9,240 nt of DNA from Candidatus Zixiibacteriota bacterium (GTDB lineage Bacteria > Zixibacteria > MSB-5A5 > GN15 > JACZUZ01), in the NCBI GenBank assembly GCA_022563625.1, contig JADFNA010000045.1:1-9240 (forward strand), read 5' to 3'. The notes under the pieces were generated by a model. That model did not search any database and had not been told where the DNA came from. It saw nothing but the letters and a program-made list of their open reading frames with translations. The stretch's first letter is position 1. Every line of letters begins with the position of its first letter. Position numbers and translations under genes: made by a program. Below, piece after piece: positions 1 to 6,545 of the stretch.

Positions 1-1944
1 ATCATAGGCGGGATTGCCGTTGGCATACAGATTTCGAATTTCCCAGAGTGTTTGCGGCGGACCGGCGATTTCCCATACCTCGAAATCCGCATTGAAGGAA
101 TAGCGGGTGAAGTTTTCCCGGTCATATGATGAGGCAAGCGTCATATCGGTGGCGCGATTGCCAAGCCCGACATACACACGATATCCCTCAAAATCCAACT
201 TGAGGCTAAAGGCATCAGGGGTAGTTTCTGATCTGAGTCCATTCCAGCGAACAGTGATAGCGCCTGGTGACGGCTCAAGCCTGATAATCGGCGCCGGCGG
301 GGGTGAGGCGCCCAGAAAATCCGGCACGCCGTCGCCCTCATAGAACACGCTGTCGACATCAGTAAAGAAGATGTCACGTATGACGATTGAGTCAATCGTC
401 ACGCCATCGTCGGCGAAAAAAGTGTCATAACTGGTATCAATAGCGGTTGAATCATTGACACAGACGCGGGCCTTGCCGCGGAAGCCGTCACCGTCTGTAT
501 CCACACCCGGATTGTCATAAATCCACGAGGCCCACTGGGCGTTTATCCCCAGGTCGGTGAAATCCAGAGCGTCAACATAGGCCTGCGGCCGGGCGGGGTT
601 CCATAAATTGTTCATGTCTTGCGGATGACGGTGGAATCTGTCACCGATGATCTGCGCGAAGGTGATCGGCAGTTCTTCGCCCGGGAAAATGGTGAATGGC
701 CCAAACGAGAGCAGATAACGGGTATCAAAACCGTCTGCAATAAGGTTGGCCTGTGATGCGGGCGGCAGCCAGCCGTCCGCGCTCAGATCAACCGCGCTAA
801 ACAGTTGATCGTAGTCAAACTCATTGTGGCGCATAATGTAGTACTTGTTCTTGTCTCCCTCGGGTGTGCCCAGAAACCCGCCGAAATCGCGAAACTCATC
901 GCCTTCAGTTTGGCGCAGTCGCGGCCCGAAATCAAGAGACGCATTGGTATTGGACACCCACCAGTTAAACGAAAACTCCAATGAGTCCGACGGCGTGCGC
1001 ACAACCCTGGTCGCATTTACCCCGATAGGGTCCTGTGCTGTAAATTTATCTTTATCCGGCGAGACCGGCGTCGTCAGATTATTGCCGTCATTATCAGCAA
1101 TCCAGGCCACACGGATAGTGTCTATAAACTGGCATTGCGTGTTTTCAAATTGCAGCTGATCCACCGCTAACTTAAACCCGCAAATGTCGTCAACATGATT
1201 CAACGCCTGATCAGGGTGGCCGACATCACCGTCCACATAGATTCCCATATACACTTTCTCCAGTGTCCGCCGCACGTCGATGTTTGTGATCTTGAAGTCA
1301 AACAGCACAAAGTCCTCAGCATAGCTGTAACTCCAGGCATAGCTGGTTTGACGGACCTTAATTCCCAATGGCCGATGGCTGCGTCCGGTAAATGCATCCA
1401 GCGCAACCCCGGCCGTGAGCGTGTCAAAGTAGGCGCAGGTAATGTCCTGTTCGGAAACCGCCAGTGCAAATTCCGGGTCGGTCGGATCGCTGATAGAGCG
1501 GACCGTAAGCTTTTCATTGTGAGCGATCTGGTCCTCCAGCGAGGCCGGTGACATCTCGCGGGTAAATGACCAGCCATTCGCCCCCTCGGAAACAAGGGTA
1601 TCACGACCAATCACAGCGCCAATCCAGAACGCCCCGGCAAACAGATAATCCACGCCGGAATTGATCGGATATTCTGCCGAGGGCGCCGGTTCACCATCAA
1701 GGCACTCCGCAACACCGGCAAAGCCGGTGCCAAAAGTGCCCTGATTGGTCACCGAAATCGCAAACTTGCCAACATTGTGGCAGGCCAGCTCAATAAACGG
1801 CGCGCCGGCAGCGCGCCCCAGGTCTTGCTGCGGGAGTAATTCGGAACGATCAAGCCTGGCGCGCCCAAACGCGCTATGCGACTGAGAGAAAGTGAATGAA
1901 ATAACAAAGGCGGTTAGGACGACAGATAACGCTCGTGTGTTCAT
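1..1944 (-). CDS. Large secreted protein of unknown function with C-terminal fibronectin-III-like region (partial, 3' end outside window)
   Basis: The frame is open for 648 codons from an ATG at 1944 to the left edge, so the C-terminus is missing. GAAAGG lies 5 bases before the ATG, a reasonable SD. Residues 1-25 form a signal peptide (basic start, hydrophobic core, SHSA before the likely cut), so the product is exported. Residues about 200-250 contain AEDFVLFDFKITNID and VYMGIYVDGDVGH, a pattern I associate with large uncharacterised secreted proteins of FCB-group bacteria. A VDTDGDGFRGK stretch near residue 480 resembles a single calcium-binding loop. From about residue 545, PPPAPIIRLEPSPGAITVRW followed by FEGYRVYVG looks like a fibronectin type III domain. 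No catalytic motif is visible. A sorting signal or dockerin could lie in the missing end. The gene starts 195 bases after the subtilase on the same strand and could be cotranscribed. Function unknown; that it is a gene is nearly certain. Confidence 0.88.
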   Translation of the reverse strand, partial: MNTRALSVVLTAFVISFTFSQSHSAFGRARLDRSELLPQQDLGRAAGAPFIELACHNVGKFAISVTNQGTFGTGFAGVAECLDGEPAPSAEYPINSGVDYLFAGAFWIGAVIGRDTLVSEGANGWSFTREMSPASLEDQIAHNEKLTVRSISDPTDPEFALAVSEQDITCAYFDTLTAGVALDAFTGRSHRPLGIKVRQTSYAWSYSYAEDFVLFDFKITNIDVRRTLEKVYMGIYVDGDVGHPDQALNHVDDICGFKLAVDQLQFENTQCQFIDTIRVAWIADNDGNNLTTPVSPDKDKFTAQDPIGVNATRVVRTPSDSLEFSFNWWVSNTNASLDFGPRLRQTEGDEFRDFGGFLGTPEGDKNKYYIMRHNEFDYDQLFSAVDLSADGWLPPASQANLIADGFDTRYLLSFGPFTIFPGEELPITFAQIIGDRFHRHPQDMNNLWNPARPQAYVDALDFTDLGINAQWASWIYDNPGVDTDGDGFRGKARVCVNDSTAIDTSYDTFFADDGVTIDSIVIRDIFFTDVDSVFYEGDGVPDFLGASPPPAPIIRLEPSPGAITVRWNGLRSETTPDAFSLKLDFEGYRVYVGLGNRATDMTLASSYDRENFTRYSFNADFEVWEIAGPPQTLWEIRNLYANGNPAYD

Positions 1945-2010
1945 CTTGACCTTTCAGATAGAATTCTGCCATTCCTAATTCTTACGCACATATCTGTAGT
2001 ACTGTTGAAC
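1945..2010. other. Intergenic spacer upstream of the large secreted protein
   Basis: The spacer holds the likely GAAAGG ribosome binding site of the gene starting at 1944. On the minus strand, TTGAGT and TATGTG separated by about 16 bases form at best a weak promoter. A poor GC-rich hairpin followed by TTTTT lies just inside the small ORF (about 2014-2035, minus strand). It might act as a weak terminator for the subtilase transcript, but its stem is only about four base pairs. Confidence 0.25.
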
Positions 2011-2130
2011 TCAAAAACTGCCCGCATCGCCCGCAGGAAGCTCCGACCTCACTACAGTATGCAAAATACGCTCCCGCCCTGTCCCTGGCAAGCGATTAAA
2101 TCCGTTGACACAGGGATTTTGACCGGCCAT
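2011..2130 (-). CDS. Possible small ORF (39 aa) directly after the subtilase gene
   Basis: An ATG at 2130 (minus strand) follows a textbook SD, AGGAGGTGA, at 2133-2141. The first two bases of that SD belong to the subtilase TAG stop. The spacing from AGGAGG to the ATG is 5 bases. The frame encodes MAGQNPCVNGFNRLPGTGRE and continues to a TGA at 2011-2013. The predicted peptide has no signal sequence, membrane segment or motif I recognise, and one cysteine. Only the ribosome binding site supports translation, because a 39-codon frame can arise by chance. It could be a translationally coupled small protein, or the remains of a longer gene. Confidence 0.35.
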   Translation of the reverse strand: MAGQNPCVNGFNRLPGTGRERILHTVVRSELPAGDAGSF

Positions 2131-2132
2131 CG

Positions 2133-2141
2133 TCACCTCCT
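2133..2141 (-). promoter_or_regulatory. Perfect Shine-Dalgarno sequence overlapping the subtilase stop codon
   Basis: AGGAGGTGA on the minus strand is fully complementary to the 16S rRNA 3' end. It overlaps the subtilase TAG and sits 5 bases (counted from AGGAGG) before an ATG at 2130. This is the main evidence for the small ORF at 2011-2130. Confidence 0.5.
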
Positions 2142-4566
2142 ATTGTGGCATACAGGCCATCCCGGCTGGGCCGCAGATTGGAGGCGCCCCGCCGGCGAAA
2201 ATGCGGGCGATCAAGAAAGTAACGTCCGCAATGTTTACTGATCCGCTGCCATTGGCGTCTCCCTCTTCACAACTGGGTGGAGCCGCTCCGCCAGCGAAAA
2301 TACGGGCGATGAGGAATGTCACGTCGGCGATATTGACAGAGCCGCTGTTGTTCGCGTCGCCTGGAACGTTGCAGCGCTCTACGTTAAGATCTCGTGCGAG
2401 GAATGTTATTGTCGCATCACCGAAATTGCCATGTAATTCATTAAATGAAAATATAATGACGTCTATTGAATCGCTAATTTCCGGGTTCTTCGCATATGCG
2501 CAGACATTCACTGCCACGGGGCACTCGGAATGATAAACAATCAATTCAAGGATATTACCAGTCATTCCCTGAAATTCCATAAAGACATCCCAGTTAGCTG
2601 TGTCTGGATTGTTACCGATGACTGTGACTGGAATACCGAATCCAACCCGGTGGGCGAGTCGCACCGGCACCACCATAGTGTCTCCAAGTGAATCACCGCC
2701 GGCGATGGGTGGCGAGAATGGATCGCATTGAGTGCCCTGTAGCCCCTGAATCGTCGCATTGACATTCTTCTCATTGTTCCCCGGTACATTATCACACAAT
2801 GCGCCAACGATTCCCCAAAAGCATGTGTGCTGGCTCAGAGGTGTAGTAAGAAGCTTCAAATTGACTGTTGCCGTAAAGTCGCGACTTGCGCCGGGAGCAA
2901 GTGGGCCTGCGGTATTCTGCAGAGGGACCGGGATTAGATCATAACGCACGGGTGGACTTCCTGCGGTAAGGTACCAGTATTGTATGTTCACTATGAAGTT
3001 CGTAACAGATACTCCACCAGTATTCGTCACAGTAACCGTCACGGTGACTGGCAGGTTACAGTCCACAGGTCTTGGTGTATAATCAACTTTTGTTACGGCG
3101 AGATCACAATTCACCGGTGGAGCAGAGAAAATCGTCCGCAAGTCTAGCAATCCACTCCCCCATACCCGATCCCACCCTGGCGTTCCGCGATCCTCGGCGT
3201 TGGTCAAGAGCGTATTCTTGATTGCCGCCGGTGTCAGGGCTGGATTCATTTCCAGTAACAAGGCGCAGGCCCCTGCGACCATTGGACTGGCGCAGGAAGT
3301 TCCGGAGAATCCTGAGTATCCGCCGAATCTGTTGGCGCAAACAACTGTGTTAGTTACAGGTGAGGCGCAGGCCGGAGCCGCCGGACAGTTGGGCGTACAT
3401 TGTGCTCCGTATGCGGTGATATTGGGTTTCCGGTCTGCTCCGAGTCCTGGGCCGACACGGCTAAAACCTGATATCACGTCATCAGCTCGAGTGGCGGTGC
3501 GCTGATCACTTGCCGAAGCAACAGTGATCGCCCGACGAGAGACGGCTATTTCTCCAATTCCCGCGGGGTTGCCCGCCGGAGTCGTTGGACAGTTATCGTG
3601 ATTGCCAGCAGACACGCACATGACAACTCCGCTCACAACCATCGCGTTGATTGAGGCAGCAATGGGGCCTCCCGGTGTTGCTGCATTCTGCGTACCGATC
3701 GACATGTTCGCTACCCTGATCGGTGGCGACACGCTTGCTCCGTTAAGGGTTACCCAGTCAACCGCTGCCTGTATTCCCACCAGAGACAATGTACCACCTG
3801 GGTCAGAAACACGGCAGTCAAACAAATTGGCGCCGGAAGCGACACCACGGTTGGCCCCTCCGATTCCTCCGCGCCCAAGAGCAATACCAGCCACTTGTGT
3901 GCCATGACCGTTGTTGTCAGTAGGGTTGCCGAATCCCAGCGCACCAGTGAATGGATTAATGACGAATATCCCCCCGAGAGCTATCGGCAGATCTGGATGC
4001 CCCCCATTGCCGAGGTCTCTGACACCCGTGTCGAATATGGCGATGGTTACACCGGCGCCAGTGATGGATCCCTGATCCTGAGCGGTGTTGGGACTGTAGA
4101 ACCCGGCATGAGCGGCCACAGATTGTCCGCTGGTAGTCATATGAAGTTCTACCGGAGAATTCGGGGTTATCCACCCTACGGAGTCCCAGGCGGCGACAAT
4201 AGATTGGAGATCAGATACGCTGATTCCACGTATTACCGCGCTTGATATTATTGGAGAAAGATAGCCTAACTCAGCCCCCATACTTAGCAGTTCTGACATT
4301 AATGAATCAGGCCGGCAATCAAACTTGAAGCAGATAAAAACCTCGGGCATTGAATCGGAAGGCAGCAAATCCAGCCGGTCATCAAGTTTATTGAAATTTA
4401 AATCGTTAGTAGCTGGCTCATACCAATCCAGCGGGGTGTGGAGAGCGCTTGCAACGTTGGGAATCATGAGGCACAGAAAAGCAACGATGGGAAGCGCTGA
4501 TGTAACGAACCTAACGAAATATCTCGTTGAAGATTCGATAGAACAGGTGTGAGGATTGTAATTCAT
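2140..4566 (-). CDS. Secreted S8 subtilisin-like serine protease with CARDB-like, possible cohesin-like and tandem dockerin domains
   Basis: This is a secreted endopeptidase of 808 residues. I chose the ATG at 4566 because GGAAGGAG precedes it at good spacing; the frame stays open 13 codons further to a TTG with no such signal. Residues 1-41 are a long signal peptide ending VASA. Residues about 73-140 resemble an inhibitor I9-type propeptide. The peptidase domain (about 170-480) has a complete triad: D179 in IAIFDTG, H221 in NNGHGTQVAG and S424 in SGTSCASP, with oxyanion-hole N322 in VSAGN. Residues about 486-607 look like a CARDB/DUF11 beta-sandwich (DLAVTKVDYTP, TVTVTNTGG). Residues about 621-729 may be cohesin-like. 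Two dockerin repeats (732-798) have canonical calcium loops: D737, N739, S741, N745, D748 and D770, N772, S774, N778, D781. The enzyme probably acts at the cell surface or outside, tethered by the dockerins. Its promoter and leader are a diverged copy of those ahead of the metalloprotease pair. Confidence 0.95.
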   Translation of the reverse strand: MNYNPHTCSIESSTRYFVRFVTSALPIVAFLCLMIPNVASALHTPLDWYEPATNDLNFNKLDDRLDLLPSDSMPEVFICFKFDCRPDSLMSELLSMGAELGYLSPIISSAVIRGISVSDLQSIVAAWDSVGWITPNSPVELHMTTSGQSVAAHAGFYSPNTAQDQGSITGAGVTIAIFDTGVRDLGNGGHPDLPIALGGIFVINPFTGALGFGNPTDNNGHGTQVAGIALGRGGIGGANRGVASGANLFDCRVSDPGGTLSLVGIQAAVDWVTLNGASVSPPIRVANMSIGTQNAATPGGPIAASINAMVVSGVVMCVSAGNHDNCPTTPAGNPAGIGEIAVSRRAITVASASDQRTATRADDVISGFSRVGPGLGADRKPNITAYGAQCTPNCPAAPACASPVTNTVVCANRFGGYSGFSGTSCASPMVAGACALLLEMNPALTPAAIKNTLLTNAEDRGTPGWDRVWGSGLLDLRTIFSAPPVNCDLAVTKVDYTPRPVDCNLPVTVTVTVTNTGGVSVTNFIVNIQYWYLTAGSPPVRYDLIPVPLQNTAGPLAPGASRDFTATVNLKLLTTPLSQHTCFWGIVGALCDNVPGNNEKNVNATIQGLQGTQCDPFSPPIAGGDSLGDTMVVPVRLAHRVGFGIPVTVIGNNPDTANWDVFMEFQGMTGNILELIVYHSECPVAVNVCAYAKNPEISDSIDVIIFSFNELHGNFGDATITFLARDLNVERCNVPGDANNSGSVNIADVTFLIARIFAGGAAPPSCEEGDANGSGSVNIADVTFLIARIFAGGAPPICGPAGMACMPQ
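2173..2373 (-). repeat. Tandem dockerin-type modules in the subtilase
   Basis: Two in-frame units (about 2269-2373 and 2173-2268) each encode GDAN-x-SGSVNIADVTFLIARIFAGG with GC-rich Ala/Pro linkers and a cysteine at each boundary. Protein identity between the units is very high and the DNA has diverged at third positions, so the pair is old and kept by selection. Each unit has a 12-residue loop with ligands at positions 1, 3, 5, 9 and 12, as expected for a dockerin type I calcium site. Confidence 0.85.
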
Positions 4567-4810
4567 GTTTCTAGCTCCTTCCTGAAATTGAATTGATAAT
4601 GACAATACGAATACTCGAAAACACTGATTTCTTCCGGGTTGTAGGGTGACATGGAGAGTTGACTGGCGGTACAGGTTTGCCCAACATCAAGAACTCCCCG
4701 GGCGTGGACCCGACGACGTAATGAGACTCAATCCTCCACTCAAAACACACAAACACTTCTCCATGAAATTACGCAGAACTGATATGGGGATTAGCGCACA
4801 AGAGCTACCT
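4567..4810 (-). promoter_or_regulatory. Long 5' leader of the subtilase mRNA, conserved with the right copy
   Basis: This is the predicted untranslated leader between the likely transcription start and the start codon. Its central 125 bases (4638-4762) are conserved in the right-hand copy. A short pairing, CGGG with CCCG, around 4718-4732 has a longer counterpart in the right copy (CGGGTCC against GGACCCG). A GTG-initiated frame of about 60 codons crosses the leader and ends in the subtilase SD (TAG at 4571-4573). Its reading frame is broken relative to the other copy by a one-base gap, so I do not call it a gene. It could be a cis-acting RNA, but I recognise no known riboswitch class. Confidence 0.4.
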
Positions 4811-4921
4811 GATATAATAGTAGCCGCGCGGAGGCGATCTGTCAAGGGGGTTTCAAAGGAAATTATGGCAGCATCAGGGCAACAGGTAGATTTTTTGGCC
4901 CGAAAGGAGAGTCAATCGGTC
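4638..4921 (-). repeat. Left copy of an inverted promoter-plus-leader repeat (about 280 bp)
   Basis: Read on the minus strand, this segment aligns with 5570-5845 read on the plus strand. The best part, 4638-4762, matches 5721-5845 in about 98 of 126 hand-aligned columns (78 percent); both stretches are exactly 125 bases long. The match continues upstream at roughly 60-70 percent through the leader start (GGTAGCT), the -10/-35 region (CTTGACAG) and a block around GACYGATTGAC. The two copies face outward, each toward the protease gene it would drive. Confidence 0.75.
4817..4845 (-). promoter_or_regulatory. Sigma70-type promoter of the subtilase
   Basis: On the minus strand, an exact TTGACA (4840-4845) is followed by a 17-base spacer and TACTAT (4817-4822). 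Transcription should start near 4810, giving a leader of about 244 bases before the ATG at 4566. The same -35 box and the same spacer length occur at the matching place in the right-hand copy. Confidence 0.6.
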
Positions 4922-4949
4922 ATTCATTCATTGGAAGATCAAAAAACAC

Positions 4950-4974
4950 AAACCGGAGTGACCATGTCCGGTTT
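4950..4974. terminator. Hairpin terminator, possibly bidirectional
   Basis: AAACCGGA (4950-4957) pairs perfectly with TCCGGTTT (4967-4974) across a 9-base loop. On the plus strand the stem ends in a TTTT run. On the minus strand it is followed by TTTGTGTTTTTT, the better U-tract. It would stop minus-strand transcription before the subtilase promoter, insulating that promoter from upstream readthrough. Confidence 0.5.
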
Positions 4975-5046
4975 TCTACCTCCACCTCTTGAAAAACGCC
5001 AGTACGTTTTGGTTGCAACCAACCCGTTGTTTCACACCGGGTTTCG

Positions 5047-5409
5047 TTGATTACATCACCGCCGACAAGGACAGTTTTGTCTCAACGGATAAAATCGAAA
5101 GCAAGCCTGGCTGGAAACCGCGCTATTCCAATCAGATCGCACTGGTCACCTCGCACAGCGGTATCTTGAGCGCATATATGAATTGCAAACCCATTTACAC
5201 GGTGGTGAAACGCCGACCAATTCAAAAAAGGCCAGCGCCAGTTTGACAATCTTCGCCGGGGAAGGCATCACACACGCCCCATTGTCGGCGAAATCGCACA
5301 GCGCGTCGACAGCCTAACGCGCCTGCTGAAAATCTGTTGCGCCGACGTTGAAGACATCGTTGGCGACCTCCTTCGGCAAACCCGCTCCCAGACAGAGGAA
5401 CACAGCTAG
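5047..5409 (+). pseudogene. Decayed gene fragment of unknown family, broken by two frameshifts
   Basis: Three consecutive frames carry protein-like sequence that joins into one C-terminal fragment. About 5047-5100 gives DYITADKDSFVSTDKIES. About 5102-5220, in another frame, gives QAWLETALFQSDRTGHLAQR then YLERIYELQTHLHGGETPTN. The segment 5221-5409, in the third frame, gives FKKGQRQFDNLRRG, TRPIVGEIAQRVDSLTRLLK and ADVEDIVGDLLRQTR, ending at TAG 5407-5409. The charged, helix-rich composition and the switch of frame without loss of character suggest a former gene. I do not recognise the family and see no start codon or SD. Because it sits between two inverted repeats, it might be the cargo of a dead mobile element. 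Confidence 0.45.
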
Positions 5410-5569
5410 CGCTACTTACACTTGACACACGGTTATGAACCGTCGAATGGAGTCGAAAGAAGCTGGAAGTTGAACAAAGATACACGCTTAGAACTAGCTT
5501 GACTAGTGGGGAGCGCCACGTGAGTAAGCGTATTATGATTGTTGACCTTCCGTAGAATAGATGATAGTA

Positions 5570-5845
5570 GACTGATTGACCCTATCTCCGAGTAAAATAA
5601 CTACGTTCCCCCCGTTTTGCCACTAATCTTTCGTAACCCTCTTGACAGGTCACCTTCGCGTGTCTATGGTTCTTGGTAGCTGTACGGTTTTATATCCTGG
5701 GCCAGATATTCGTACTTCAAGGAGAGGTGTCTGTGTGTGTGGATTGATGGTAGAGTTTCACCAAATCATCGGGTCCAGGACCCGGGAGTTCCTGATGTGG
5801 TGGCAAACTTCTGCCGCCAGTCACATCTCCATCTCACCCTGCAAC
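5570..5845 (+). repeat. Right copy of the inverted promoter-plus-leader repeat
   Basis: This is the plus-strand counterpart of 4638-4921 (reverse complement). Shared blocks in order are GACTGATTGAC, CTTGACAGGTCACC, GGTAGCT, GGAGAGGTGT, CATCGGGTCCA, GGGAGTTCCTGATG, GGCAAAC, CCGCCAGTCA and CTCCATCTCACCCT. Looser similarity continues past 5845 (GGAAG, GTG, TTTCGAG) to the SD at 5911-5919, which matches the SD used by the subtilase. Confidence 0.75.
5642..5670 (+). promoter_or_regulatory. Sigma70-type promoter of the small protein / metalloprotease operon
   Basis: An exact TTGACA (5642-5647) is followed by a 17-base spacer and TATGGT (5665-5670, four of six consensus bases). The start of transcription should fall near 5677. 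Position and spacing match the subtilase promoter in the left copy. Confidence 0.55.
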
Positions 5846-6036
5846 TACCTATTCCAGTATCGCTCATGGAGGCGGAAGGCCGGGCTGTGGTTCTTTCGAG
5901 GCTTGAGTAAGGAAGGAGGTAACTCACCGTTGTAAAATTTATTCATCTTGAATGACGATGTAATTCATAAAAGGTAAATCTGGTGGTGGGTTTTCTGGCA
6001 GTCACCGGGTAACACATTGGAGGAGGTTACAAACTC
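5677..6036 (+). promoter_or_regulatory. Long 5' leader of the metalloprotease operon, with an unused Shine-Dalgarno
   Basis: The predicted leader is about 360 bases. Bases 5721-5845 are conserved with the subtilase leader. Two stems are visible: CGGGTCC/GGACCCG near 5770-5784, and TGGTGGC/GCCGCCA near 5798-5819 with one G-U pair and a loop of about 8 bases. A frame open from 5680 ends at TAA 5908-5910, immediately before GGAAGGAGG (5911-5919). No start codon follows that SD usefully: the first candidate, TTG at 5930, is followed at once by TAA. The real gene begins about 117 bases later with its own GGAGGAGG (6019-6026). That second SD overlaps the loop of a 5-bp GTAAC/GTTAC stem (6009-6013 with 6026-6030). 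Confidence 0.4.
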
Positions 6037-6540
6037 ATGAGAATTACTGGAAAGAAGTTCAAAACAATCGTGGTAGTGAGCGCCGGGTCATTGGTATTCG
6101 TCGGGCTTGCTCTAACGAATTTCGCGTCCTCGGTTACACCCCAGGAATCTTCACCGAACGTGAAGAATGTTAGTTCAGCTGGCGGTCCGGCCCCATCGGC
6201 TTCCGCGATCCAGCCAGCTAGTCAGAGTCAATCTTCAGCACAAAGCGCAGTCATCTACAAGGATCCCGCGACCGGAAAAATAATTCAAACGCCTGCCAGT
6301 GGCTATCCAAGGGAGCTGGCTGAGCAAATGAAGGAAGCGCTCAGCACATCCTCCGCTGGATTGGTTGAGCAACAGAGTCCGGTCAGTGGAATATATGTGA
6401 ATCTGAACGGACGCTTCAGGAGCCTGATGGCCGCATCTGAATCCACGGAAGGTGTCCTTCAAATCGGCTGTCAGTCTGCCGGAGAGGGACAGATCCTGAC
6501 TGAAGAAGTAAACGATACTAAAGAGCAGATTAAGGAGTAA
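6037..6540 (+). CDS. Small secreted protein coupled to the metalloprotease; function unknown
   Basis: The product has 167 residues. The ATG at 6037 follows GGAGGAGG by 10 bases. Residues 1-30 are basic then hydrophobic (VVVSAGSLVFVGLALTNFAS), a signal peptide or membrane anchor. Residues 33-70 are a low-complexity Ser/Ala/Gln/Pro linker. The core (about 72-146) contains YKDPATGKIIQTP, SSAGLVEQQSPVSGIYVNLN and GRFRSLMAASESTEG, then a lone cysteine at 145. The tail is acidic and lysine-rich. From memory, small exported proteins with the pattern DP-x-TG, GLVEE-x-P, V-x-L-x-GRF are encoded next to secreted proteases in many Proteobacteria; I could not check this. The stop codon is 5 bases before the next start, and the SD of the metalloprotease lies inside the end of this gene, so the two are translationally coupled. 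A role as inhibitor, chaperone or activator of the protease is inference. Confidence 0.85.
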   Translation: MRITGKKFKTIVVVSAGSLVFVGLALTNFASSVTPQESSPNVKNVSSAGGPAPSASAIQPASQSQSSAQSAVIYKDPATGKIIQTPASGYPRELAEQMKEALSTSSAGLVEQQSPVSGIYVNLNGRFRSLMAASESTEGVLQIGCQSAGEGQILTEEVNDTKEQIKE

Positions 6541-6545
6541 CGACC

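Larger units (their letters stand above)
4922..5569. other. Central segment between the two promoter copies, without an intact gene
   Basis: Besides the terminator and the decayed gene fragment, this stretch holds a short CATT triplicate (4921-4932), a 14-bp perfect palindrome TTGGTTGCAACCAA (5009-5022), an AACCCG/CGGGTT pair (5021-5043) and a small ACGGTT-ATG-AACCGT hairpin (5429-5443). From 5410 to 5569 I see no coding signal. No transposase motif or tRNA is visible. Confidence 0.5.

Noticed and set aside
1200..1610. A 136-codon frame on the minus strand
   Set aside because: It overlaps the large secreted protein in another frame of the same strand, and its composition (many Arg, Pro, Thr) is typical of an out-of-frame reading.
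4567..4605. Upstream TTG start of the subtilase, 13 codons before the ATG
   Set aside because: The ATG at 4566 has GGAAGGAG at ideal spacing, while the TTG has no SD and would place the SD inside the coding sequence.
4638..4762. GGGCAAACC in the left leader, recalling the GEMM (cyclic di-GMP) riboswitch core
   Set aside because: The right copy reads GTGGCAAACTT at this place and the rest of the GEMM consensus, including the tetraloop-receptor arm, is absent.
4921..4932. CATT repeated three times as a possible CRISPR-like or slippage element
   Set aside because: It is too short to mean anything; no regularly spaced repeats occur in the window.
4646..5050. A 134-codon plus-strand frame starting at GTG
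   Set aside because: It runs antisense through the subtilase leader and promoter, has no SD, and the repeated segment is conserved as promoter and leader rather than in this frame.
5642..5935. A 97-codon frame starting at TTG in the right leader
   Set aside because: It would start inside the -35 box. Its middle (EFLM) matches the left copy, but the frame breaks at an alignment gap just after, so conservation does not follow this reading frame.
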